Origin: Chara braunii
Lineage: Eukaryota > Streptophyta > Charophyceae > Charales > Characeae
Assembly: GCA_003427395.1 (NCBI GenBank)
Contig: BFEA01000323.1
Location: forward strand, 1,351,993-1,387,357
Reading direction: 5' to 3'
DNA length: 35,365 nucleotides
The position numbers and the translations under genes were made by a program. Positions 1 through 8,991 of this stretch are shown here, piece by piece. The number at the start of each line of letters is the position of its first letter. Within the stretch, counting starts at the first letter, position 1. Below the pieces are notes generated by a model, which had not been told where the DNA came from, searched no databases, and saw only the letters and a program-made list of their open reading frames with translations.

Positions 1-3
1 TCC

Positions 4-28
4 AAAAAAAAAAAAAAAAAAAAAAAAA
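4..28. repeat. 25-nt A tract at the window start
   Basis: An uninterrupted run of 25 A residues lies directly before the PLE-like fragment. It could be the tail of a retroelement inserted to the left on the plus strand, or simply a low-complexity contig end. Nothing to its left is visible. Confidence 0.9.
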
Positions 29-30
29 GG

Positions 31-705
31 AAGCGTCTCACTGTAAGGGTTACTTATGATGAGGCGTTGAGTAAGCCCAGTATCAGGTCGGCATGCTCTC
101 TTGCCATCATGAAAGCTGAAGCAGATGAGGAATGAAAACGTATGGTGAATAGACAGATGAGGGTGGTTTGGTTTAAGAACAGAAGTGTAGGGGATTGGAT
201 TTTTAACTTTCGGGATGCTGTTAGAGACGCTAACCTTTCTTGTGTATGCAGCAAGCTTCCTGTTGAGTTACCAAGAGAGGATGGCCACGTGAGATTTCAG
301 ATTAATGAGTGGGAGGAAGCCCCAGGCTGGCTATGAAACAATCGCAACACCGTAAGACCGGCCAAATCTGATGTGGCCGGTAGGCTACGACGCCAGATCT
401 CTAACTCCTTCCTTGAACTAGACTTTTGTGTTCCTTGGATCTTCCGCCGAGATCTTACTGACTGCTTCACTGGGGTGGTAAGGGTACCTTCGGAGTGTAC
501 GGAGGAAGGTGTTCGGACTTGGTTGAGCTGGCTGGAGGGCCTGGTTCGGGTTCCCATCGATCATAATCCTGGGGACACTTTGGTGTGCTGTCCGACATTC
601 TATCATGAGGGAATGGACAAACTCTTTTGTTGCAATGCAGGCTTGGAAAAGATGGAAGACACAGAAGAGGTGTTATTAGAGAAGTCTAAAGTCTGCTATC
701 TCTAA
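31..705 (+). pseudogene. Fragment of a divergent Penelope-like element (region upstream of the RT palm)
   Basis: One reading frame is homologous along its length to the long PLE copy near 21050-21640. Shared blocks include RSVGDW (RSVGD/KSVGD), a Cys-x-Cys pair, LPREDGHV against LPRRDGHV, and GLVRVPIDHNPGDT against GLVMSPLDRNPCET. Spacing is conserved. The frame is broken by in-frame stops at 133-135 and 334-336 and closes at 703-705; similarity fades soon after. No RT catalytic motif is included. Identity is much lower than between the two other PLE copies here, so this is a separate, older family member. It is assigned by comparison within the window, not by a search, and has no function as it stands. 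Confidence 0.7.
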
Positions 706-1136
706 TCAGGCTTACAGAAACTGGCAAGATGGGACAACAAGGGAATGCTTGGCAGGTTGTATGCTATGTTTGGTCATCGTCTGTCCTTTGTGTTAGGCCT
801 ACGGGCCGTCATCGGTTTTGTCATTTCGTAACATGTTTGATGCTGAGAATACCCCTAACACGGCCTTGTCCCATCCGAAAAGGTACAGCAGTGCGACCCG
901 AACCATGCCCAAAACCCCAAATCCGTCTTTCCCAAATCCGCATATTTTGCGGATTCGGGGTGCCCGTGTGAGTATGCCCAAGTGTGTGTGAGCGTGCCCT
1001 CAGATGAGTAAAAATACCTGTAAAAAACAAAGAAGAAAAAAAAAGAAAAACCTGTGAACTTAGTGGGGCAGGTCAATTCAAATTTGATATCCCAAGGGGT
1101 TGGCCCTTTTTGAGGGAAATCAGGTCCAAAATTTTG
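706..1136. other. Spacer without recognisable gene; A-rich stretch and small hairpin
   Basis: No supported coding sequence. An inverted repeat centred near 945 pairs AATCCGCA (935-942) with TGCGGATT (948-955). An A-rich stretch occupies about 1010-1050. Short ORFs on both strands here have no recognisable features. Confidence 0.5.
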
Positions 1137-1253
1137 GCTCCGGGGGGTCCAGCGTTCCTGGAACGTCGGACCCCCTAGATGTATCTGACCTCAAGCAGAG
1201 ACCAGATACATCTAGGGGGTCCAGCGTTCTGGGAATGCCAGATCCCCAGGAGC
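1137..1253. repeat. Nested palindrome: four alternating copies of a GGGGTCCAGCGTTCC-like unit
   Basis: A perfect 20-nt inverted repeat (1168-1187 with 1203-1222) is separated by a 15-nt loop. Outside it, 1137-1164 and 1226-1253 also pair, mostly through transitions that leave G-U pairs. Each half is itself palindromic, so the same unit appears four times in alternating orientation. It lies where LINE ORF2 similarity stops, and the ORF2 frame reads through it by chance. It may be a small foldback insertion or a structure belonging to the LINE 3' end. Confidence 0.8.
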
Positions 1254-4146
1254 TAAAAAATTGGACCGGATGTTGGCCCAAAAACTCAATTTCAATTTCG
1301 TTCAAAAAATATAATATGTCCGTTTTGACGAAATGGCTGTTTAATAGAGCTATATTCTGTTGCTGAGGATCTAGTATGCCAAGTCCCCCGGCCGTTCTTG
1401 GGAAAGTGATAGTTTCCCAGGCGATTTTTGAAATAAAACCGCTCTGAGGAGTTCCTTCGGGCTTCCATAAGACTCTGGCTGCTGCTTTTTTAATCTTGCT
1501 ATATGCATCATCACCCAAGAGATGAACAGCCAGAGTATACCACAGAACTGCAAAAGCTGCTGACGAGACCACCAAGGCTCTTCCAAACAACGACATATGA
1601 CGAAGGCTGTTCCACGACAATAGCCTGCCAACAACTTTTTCCTCCAGTTGTGAGTCTTGAAACACAGAGTTGTCCGATAGTGAGACTTGCACTCCCAGAA
1701 ACCGATCCGAGCAGTCAGCTGACACCTTTTTTAATCCCCAATTTGCTTGTAAGTCATATGATTCAGGCATAAAAAAACCAGATTTATTCCAATTGATAGA
1801 AGCGTCAGACAAGTCACAATAAGAGTTAAGAACTTTTCAGACTTCCAAGAGGTTAGTTCGAGAGTTAGAGCATGCCAGAGTGAGATCGTCCGCTAGGGCC
1901 CCCCCTTTCCATTGAATTGAGTCTTGAAGTGTGAGTCCTACGATTGAATCCCGTTACCTGATATTGTCAAGGAGAATTTCTAAGTGTCGAACAAACAATA
2001 GAGGGGTCAGCGGGCACACTTGTCGCAGAGAGCGTATGAGAGAGAATGTTCGAGAGATTTTTCTATGAACTATGACCGCTACAGTAGCCGATGAATATAT
2101 CACTGTGACCCATTTAATGAAATTCAGTCCACATTTCATGTGCTTTAACGTCGTTGAGACAAAGGCCCACCCTACACGATCGTATGCTTTCTCCATATCG
2201 AGCAGTAGTATAGCTACATTGCGGTTTTCCTTCACGATTATCTCCAAAACTTGTATTGTGCAAGCTATATTATCCATAATCGACCTATGCTTCACAAAAG
2301 CCCCTTGTTCCTTTCCAACCAGGCTTGTCAAGTATCTGGCTAGCCCTATGGCTAGAACCTTTGCAACAAGCTTATAGAAGATATTTAGCACCGATATAGG
2401 CCGCCAGTTTCGAACATCTGATTTCTCACTTTTTTTGTAGATCAACATGACTATTCCTTGCATCATGCTTTTGGTTAGTGAACCCCCAGTCAAAACTCCG
2501 TTGTATATTTTAAGTAGCACTGGGCTGATGAGGTCCCATACTGCCAGGTATATCTCTATTGGTATACCATCATCTCCCGGGCATTTGCCCATTGCCATTT
2601 GCTTGGCAGCCCAGTGGAGTTCTGCCATGCTGATGGGTCTTTCCAAGTCCAGTTTTCCTTGAGTTGGAAGAGCCGCCCCAGAAAGCTTCCAGAAATCTGA
2701 GCGGTTCCTGAGATCCGTAGCGAAGTTATCAAAAGGTCTCCGGGTAGTTAAAATATCCTGAATGTAAAGGCATGCATATTCGCTCATAACGTCCAGTTCG
2801 TCCGAGACCTGGGGGAACACCGAGAAAGGGTGAGCCAGTTCTAGCATTGGCGTCTTTCTGTTTTGAAGTAATAGCCTCCTAAAGGTCTCTTTTGTCATCC
2901 TATCCCCAGTTACTATATTTCTCTGGGCTAGCCACTCCTTCCATTGTTGTTGTTGTTTAATTTTTCGTGCCTCTAGCTGTAGTACGGCTCTTCTTCGTAT
3001 GACCGTCCAATATGCATCTGAAACTGAGTGCTTGCCAAATTCCGCTTCCGCTTTGCGTATTTTTTGGTGTAGTTTATTTTCCTGCTGTTTATTATGGAAT
3101 GCTTTAATTTGTGATATATTACTTAGCGAGCCTTGCATAATTAAAAAACCGACCTCTGTCCAATTCTCTTCCGATGTGAACAACGTCCTGACCTTTTCCC
3201 ATTACTTGAGATGACGTTGAATCCAAGCAATCACCTCCGGGTCCTGTAGGTGTATCGTGTTTAATTTAAAGTAGGTTTGGCCAAATCTTTGGTCTCGTGA
3301 TAATTTAAATGAAGCTTGTATTGGTGAGTGGTCTGGAATAGAGGAGGAACCGACTTCCACTTTGGTGCAGTACTCGCTCGCCACACCTCTGATAAGGAAA
3401 AAGTTCAACCGTTTCCTTATCGGAGGGGACTAAGAGTCAAACCAGGAATACCCTGGGTTATCTGGATTTAGCAGCCGAAAGACGTCCGTCGGTCTCCTGA
3501 TTAATTTAGTCATGAAGGCTTTTAGTAATTTGGTATCTGTTCTTTTCGGTTCCATCTTTGTGCTGTCCAAACCCGGGTTCAAAATCGTGTTCCAATCTGC
3601 AGCGATGATTAAATGGGGTGAATTTGGAATGAAGCTTGTAAGTTCGGAGATGAACTTTACTCTATCACCGTAGCATACTGGCGAGTATACGAACATTATT
3701 GACCATTCCTCTTCCCCGATGGAGAAGCTCACCCATACCCAACGTCCCCAGATATCCGCCATATGATCCAATACTTTAATATTCAGATCTTTATGAAAAA
3801 GAATTCCCACCGCTTCCCTTGTTCCTGAATCCCCCTGGCCCCCTGTTGCTGGACTCCAATATTGAGGGTCAGACCACCACTTGTTGGTTTCCTCCAATTG
3901 GGATTCATCCAACTTTGACTCTTGGATGCAGATAATATGGGCATGGTTTTTATGAATCCATGTTTTGAGGCGACTTCTCCTATGTTTAGTGCCTGTGTCA
4001 TTTAAGCCACGAACGTTCCAGGAAACAATTCTTAAGTGTGATCTACTCGGCATCGGGGCCTCGCGGACCAGGGAGACCGTCTTTGCCATGGATGCGGCCT
4101 CCAAAAGAGGAGGAAATCTCAATCTGCTTGCTTCTCCTCGTTCCAT
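1254..4146 (-). pseudogene. LINE ORF2: apurinic endonuclease and reverse transcriptase, with premature stops
   Basis: ORF2 nicks target DNA and copies LINE RNA at the nick. Endonuclease motifs run in order: SWNVRGLN, CIQESKL, VYSP, AADWNT, then IPDHSP near 3330. RT motifs follow: NWRPISVLN, EQGAF, LLLDMEKAYDRV (palm A), RQVCPLTPLLF (palm B, with Val replacing the usual Gly), and LADD (palm C, ADD at 1885-1893). The start at 4146 is an ATG about 37 codons before the nuclease. The frame stays constant from 4146 to about 1254 and is interrupted by TAG 3430-3432, TAA 3202-3204, TAA 1954-1956 and TGA 1837-1839. Similarity ends after the ERPGGLGI-like block (here TAGGLGI), so the C-terminus is missing. 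Catalytic residues survive, but no full protein can be made without readthrough. Confidence 0.85.
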
Positions 4147-4308
4147 CCTGCCCCGTCGTGAAAGTAGCTCCCTCCAACCAGGGGGATTTCAGAATGTCAG
4201 AGAAGGATCCATCAAACAGAATACCCATGTGGACTTCCACATCATGTAGCCATTCGGCTATAAGTTTTGTTGTGAAGCCTTTGAGCAGGATATAATCCAG
4301 TTCTTCAT

Positions 4309-6174
4309 TCAGATCAGAGTCCAAGATTTCCAACGAGAACCAGTCCCAATCAACGATTCCAACATGTTTTTGATCATATTATCCATTTTTGCATTCAGAA
4401 AAGCAAACAGGAATCTCATTTCCTCATTATCCGTTGAAATGGTATAAACCCCCGTTCGAAGGCACTGAACGAGTCGACACTGTACACAGGACGGGATCAA
4501 CGATTTCGTTTTCTTTAAGATTATGGATTTCGTCAGTGCCTCGTTCGTTGAGATCGTTGGCAACTCCATGGATCCATCTGCCAATTGGGCTGCTAGGACC
4601 TTGACTCCTTTACTTGAGTTAGCGAAAACCAAGGGGACTAAGGATCTAGGAGTGACTTCCTCTCCTCTCCCCAGGGTCTGCATTGGGGCAGCCTTGGAGA
4701 GCCCTTTTCCCAAACCATCTTCTCCTCCGACACCCTCTGTTACTATCTTCATTCCATCTTCTGCCAACTTCGAGCCCGAACCCTCTCCTCCCGGGTTTCC
4801 ATGATATGAGAATGACATCTCTTCGTTTCTCACTTTCCTAACATATCTCTTCTCAGTTTTCTTCGCTGATTTCGATAGTACTTTTACCGCTCTCTTCTCC
4901 AACTGGGTTTGTCTGAGCTTTGAACTATCGGATTCTGAATCGGACGTGGCTTCGTTCTGGCTCGTCAGATCCGAGCTATCCCCTTCCCGCTCCCCCCCTG
5001 TCCCACGTTTGCCTCTCTGATCTTTCCGACTGCCCTTTTCCACTTCCCTGTATCCCTTTTCCTTTGGCTCTTGATCCTTTCGTCTTTCCTTCCCCTTCTC
5101 GCGCGTCTTGTCTTTTCCCTTTTCCTTGGATTTCGACGGAATATCCGTTCCTTTCTTGGGTTTGGTCAATCCGTTCCGCTTTCCGTTCTGGCCGGGGACC
5201 AATTGCAGTTTCGAGACCCAACTCTGTCCCGGGTATCTCCTGAATCCCGAAGCAGGTGGGGTATCCCCTTCCGGAACAAAACCAGAGAAAGGTGGGGTAG
5301 GGAGTTTCGAATTTCTCGAATGGTCCGCGAATGGGTTCCTTTCGATATTTCCGGGACAACAGTCATCAATGTCATTATGGTAAAAGATTCTACAACGTTC
5401 GCACCAGGGGGTTGCCTGCGATACTACTTCGACGAAGTAATCGCCCTGACCCGGGATCCTTACCACTAGTCTTGATTTTACTCGAGGCTGAGAGGCGACA
5501 TCCATATCTAGCCTTATCGAGGCCAATTCTGGATTGTCCTCATCCTTCTCCATCGGATGAACTTTTATGATGGATCCAAAAGTCTGTTCGACTGCCTCAT
5601 ACAGTGTCGACATCAATTGGAAAGGGACTCGTAAGCATCGAATCCAGAAATAACTCATGCCCACTTCCTTAAAAACCCTCATTTCAGGCAACGTCATCCA
5701 CAAAACAAACTTAAAATGATACTCTTTAACGTCCGAAGTCCGTTAGATAATGGACGGTTCGGAAGAAACGAACGATGCCATATTTTTTCCTTCACTTTGG
5801 TACCTTCCTCTCTTCACACTTTCATCTACAATGCCTGCATTATATGCATCATACCAAGCATTTTCATACACTCTGACTAATTTCTTCTTCAGAGTGTTGG
5901 ACAGGGCATTTGCTTCGTTCAAAAACACTATCGTTACTGCATGATCCTTCAACCATTGGATATTAAGATTTTAGAATTCTTCGCTTAGGCTGAAGCGGGC
6001 GAGGTCATCCTCTATCTCAGCGGTCCCTATGTTTAGGCCCGTTGCCAGAATTCTATCACGAAAGCATGCGGTGAGGAGAGAGGAGATATGTTCTTTCTCT
6101 TCTGCGGAGTGTAGTCTTAGTGGAGTGTGGGTCCCCCGGGCCGAAGAGCCCGGGGGGGGCACAGAGTCACTCAT
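4309..6174 (-). pseudogene. LINE ORF1: RNA-binding protein with CCHC knuckle, two premature stops
   Basis: ORF1 of plant L1 elements coats the element RNA. The ATG at 6174 begins MSDSVPPPGSS; the same frame continues to 4309 with stops at 5971-5973 and 5743-5745. The region after the second stop resembles the DUF4283-like RNA-binding fold (WIRCLRVPF and the following strand pattern) and leads into a zinc knuckle C-x2-C-x4-H-x5-C at about 5359-5403. The remainder is highly charged, rich in Lys, Glu and Ser (about 4800-5200). A second open frame, 4043-4333, overlaps the ORF1 end and ORF2 start and may be the true ORF1 tail after a frameshift. The plus-strand ORFs over this interval are shadows. 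Confidence 0.75.
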
Positions 6175-6261
6175 CCCAGTGCAGTCTAAGAATAGGATTA
6201 AATAGAAGCAGACAACTGTTAGTCGAGGCTTATCAATTGGAATAAATGGAATGACAACCAT

Positions 6262-7574
6262 GAATCATAGCTCACAGGTCACACAAGGAAAAACGATTGT
6301 ATAACTAAATTGGTATAAAGGCCGGCGCATTCCCTCCACGGGAATAAACAGAGATTCGCGATCTTCCTCTGGTTCCAGTAGGCTTAGCTACTGCTGACGT
6401 CACCGCCATTCGTTCGGTGCGATCCGGTGGCGAGAGAGATTAGGAGTCCAGACCGCTAACCAGTGGGAAGGCCCACCCTCAAGAGGGTGTTACTGTTCTA
6501 GTTGAGCAATAGCTTTACCACCCCCAAACCACCATAGCGTAGCTATGGTGGTCAAGCGGTCCGACGAGATCCTGAATAATCCCTGTGTACCATGCCCTCG
6601 GGACTACCGACGTGAGTAACGATGTCGGCCCGAATACACTTACAAGGGTATTTGGGCACATTTTTGTAGCTTGCAGGAGGCACGCTCCTTTACGGTATCT
6701 AGGGGCGTGTCCTTTGTGCGGCCACAACCAATCCTCAAGGATCGGGAGCAGGCACATGCTTTGAGTTGGTTAGAGAGTGTGTGAGTGTGCACTTCGTGGG
6801 CAAGCGCTAGCTTGACCGAACCTTGATCAAGGAAGACTATGAGACGCCGGTAGAACAAGTAAGTGTTAGGCTAGAATTTCTGAGACAGTCGCAACCTCGC
6901 ACGCACGGACGGAATTACGGGCAGCGCAGGGTTGATCAGGTAGGATTGTGACTAGAGGAGAATGTTGCCTGACTTACCGGGGGCCGGCGTTTCAGGGTCA
7001 CACCGCGTGAAATTTCGCGGGCACTAGGTTGACTATGCACCGTCGATAGTAGGAGCCGCCACTGAGGCCAAGTAGGAATGGCACAAACTAGAGCAAAAGT
7101 CGGGGTTTCGTCGGAGGAGGGGTGATAGAAAGGTGCTCGTGGCGGGCTATGAGAGGCTCGACCCGCAGCCATGCTACGGTGGTGCGGGCGCGTGTGGTAG
7201 GCCAAGCGGAGCCTTGCCCTCAAGGCAGCCAAGAGCGGCATTATGGGGCCATGGGCGCAGGTCGTAAGTTAGAAAACGGCCTGGGGCACCGTCGGCAGGC
7301 CCAGGCTGTCCAACCGTACCATTCACATACAGGGCAGCGCGCAGCTAATCCAGGCTTGGGCTTAGCCCTATTGGTTACGGTGTTAGACTTTCATCAAGCG
7401 GATTCCGGGATCGAGGCCAGCAGTGAGCAGCGAAGGAGCAGTATGGAGCGGACTGAGGGGTTGAGGGTCCCGCGAAACTATCCCTCTTAGTTTTTGTTGG
7501 GGAGTCCGACCGCGGGCCCGAGAGGGAGTACCGAGGACCAAGTACCAACGGCCTCCTCCCCTATTCCGCTTCCT
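6262..7574. other. Non-coding spacer beside the LINE 5' end, with hairpins
   Basis: No recognisable protein gene. Two clear inverted repeats are present: CACCCTC/GAGGGTG at 6474-6489, and an 11-bp perfect hairpin at 6528-6552. Part of the left side may be LINE 5' UTR. Several ORFs of 70-120 codons occur but have arginine-rich, feature-poor translations typical of GC-rich non-coding DNA. Confidence 0.4.
6528..6552. repeat. Perfect 11-bp hairpin with 3-nt loop
   Basis: ACCACCATAGC (6528-6538) pairs fully with GCTATGGTGGT (6542-6552) across the loop GTA. No pol III box or gene adjoins it, and its role is unknown. Confidence 0.85.
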
Positions 7575-7650
7575 AAAAAAAAATTATACGTTTTATTATT
7601 ATTTTATTTTATTTTATTATTTCCTTTTTTTTTTCTTTTCTTTTTTTGTT
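7575..7650. repeat. AT/T-rich low-complexity tract
   Basis: Runs of A, then TTTTATT repeats, then long T/C tracts. It lies about 170 bp before the U6-like sequence. It could be a minus-strand retroelement tail or simple sequence. Confidence 0.8.
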
Positions 7651-7821
7651 TCTGAACGTGGTCCGGCGGTGGCACGAGATCCGGGCTCAGGATTAACCCA
7701 AGAACCTTGTTCAGTGGATACACCACTGAACTGTTGAAATACAGACCTGGGTCCAAACCCAGATGATGCAGGCTTTCCTGAGGCAGCAGGCCAACGGGTC
7801 CAGATCTCTGCCCAGGAAGTG

Positions 7822-7916
7822 GTCCTTCGGGACATCCGTTAAAATTGGAACGATACAGAGGAGACTAGCATGGCCACTGCGCAGGGGCGACACGTATAAA
7901 GTCGGAAAGCAGCCCG
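7822..7916 (+). ncRNA. U6 snRNA-like sequence, probably a pseudogene
   Basis: U6 is the catalytic spliceosomal RNA. This stretch starts with a perfect GTCC-TTCG-GGAC hairpin and ATCCG as in plant U6, then AAAATTGGAACGATACAGAG, the TAGCATGGCC block with the AGC triad, CTGCGCA and GACACG. Differences from the usual U6 include ACAGAGG in place of ACAGAGA, CACTGCGCAGGGGC in place of CCCTGCGCAAGGAT, and a diverged 3' stem region. No T-run terminator follows. No TATA or plant upstream sequence element is seen at the expected distance upstream. These losses suggest a retrocopy or decayed copy rather than a working gene. A diverged functional variant is less likely. Confidence 0.75.
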
Positions 7917-8311
7917 ACACCTTGGCTACTGTGGCATGCGGTGGGCTGCCGATTGCTGTACGTCATCCTGGCCGAACCGATCGCTGGGCGCTGCGTTATA
8001 GAGGCAGGAGGAAGGAGCAAAGGGAAGGCTGAATAGGGACAGGGTTTTGCATCAGGTGCATTCAGGGAGAGGACTGGCGGAGCGGTACGAGAAGCGAGCT
8101 ATGAGGGAGATGAAAGATGCATGTCCCGGTCGTTCCTTGATGAACCCGAGCGGGGGAAGACGGTAGATAGGGGTTTGGGATCAGGCGAGCCCAGATCCGA
8201 CGTTAGTTGAGTGGAGAGTTAGTAGATTAAGAGCTAGTAAGAAAAAGGGCTGCGTGGGAGAGTCGAAGGGGCGATGAAAAGGAGAGTCGAGAGAGTTTTT
8301 TGTATATCTCG

Positions 8312-8352
8312 GTCGTTTCTCGGCCGATTTGAATGAATCAAGTTGCTACCTG
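8312..8352 (+). ncRNA. Weak match to the U2 snRNA 5' end
   Basis: GTCGTTTCTCGGCC matches the conserved U2 start (ATCGCTTCTCGGCC) except for two transitions. It is followed at U2-like spacing by ATCAAGT and TACCTG, resembling ATCAAGTGTAGTATCTG. The branch-point-pairing region and Sm site are not recognisable downstream. If real, it is a truncated pseudogene some 400 bp from the U6-like sequence. Chance similarity cannot be excluded. Confidence 0.3.
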
Positions 8353-8589
8353 GGGGTTTCAAGGCGAGGCGAAGCTGATGGCGAGGTCAGATCTTATGTA
8401 GGATGAGCGGGTTAGGTGGTACCTATAGAATAGGCTGCACGGCCATGGTAAGGAGGAATTGGGAAAGTGACAAGAAGGACGCAGTGACTGTCGGGAAACA
8501 AGGAAGAGAGAGGCGAATGGAGCAGCAATAGGGGTGACGAGACAGAAGAGGAAGGGTAGCAAGGGAGGCGGAGGATTGCTAGTTAAGCA

Positions 8590-8988
8590 TCACTCTGCAG
8601 CTCGCTTGACGTCGTCCTCCCTCGATGGGACGAGCAATCGCACCGGCCAACATGTAGGTCCCCAATCTCGCGGCCGCGGCCGGCTACTGCCATCGGTACG
8701 ATGAGCCACTTCGGAATGAACCTTCCTCCAGAACACGACAAGGTGCTCGGCGGCTGGACGCCTCACTCCTGCCAAGTAAGCATCTCGTTTGCATCTGGCC
8801 ATAAGTCGGCAGGAGATTCGCTCACAACATCGGAGAAGGGCATGGGTCGTTTTCATCGCCCGGGGCTTGGCATCTGGACTCCGGTGCTCGTATGGATCGT
8901 TGTCCTCAAGTTGGTGTTCATCGTGATCAGGGTGTTCGTCCTGTCCATCGTGTTCACCCCCTGCATCGTACGGGGGTTCATGCTCCTG
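8590..8988 (-). CDS. Unrecognised His/Asp/Glu-rich open frame, doubtful
   Basis: An open frame follows a stop at 8989-8991. Its N-terminal part is a repetitive acidic and histidine-rich stretch (for example GEHDGQDEHPDHDEH), followed by a Cys/Arg-rich part. No ATG occurs until 8856. No family is recognised. The repeat reflects a GTTCATCGTG-like repeat in the DNA, so it may be non-coding. Confidence 0.12.
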   Translation of the reverse strand, partial: QEHEPPYDAGGEHDGQDEHPDHDEHQLEDNDPYEHRSPDAKPRAMKTTHALLRCCERISCRLMARCKRDAYLAGVRRPAAEHLVVFWRKVHSEVAHRTDGSSRPRPRDWGPTCWPVRLLVPSREDDVKRAAE

Positions 8989-8991
8989 CTA

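Larger units (their letters stand above)
1254..6261 (-). mobile_element. L1-type non-LTR retrotransposon (LINE), inactive copy
   Basis: Reading on the minus strand there is an ORF1 with an RNA-binding CCHC knuckle, then an ORF2 with an apurinic endonuclease and a reverse transcriptase. That is the L1-superfamily arrangement usual in plants. The 5' limit is set at the upstream-most open codon and may be wrong; a 5' UTR probably extends above 6261. At the 3' side ORF2 similarity stops near 1300, before any C-terminal zinc finger or RNase H, and no poly(A) is seen on the minus strand, so the element is probably cut there. Two stops in ORF1 and four in ORF2 make it non-functional. Confidence 0.85.

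Noticed and set aside
6969-7000. ACTTACCGGGGG resembling the U1 snRNA 5' end
   Set aside because: Only a short word matches, with no downstream U1 structure.
7122-7490. 122-codon plus-strand ORF
   Set aside because: Arg/Gly/Ser-rich translation with no motif, in GC-rich spacer; expected by chance.
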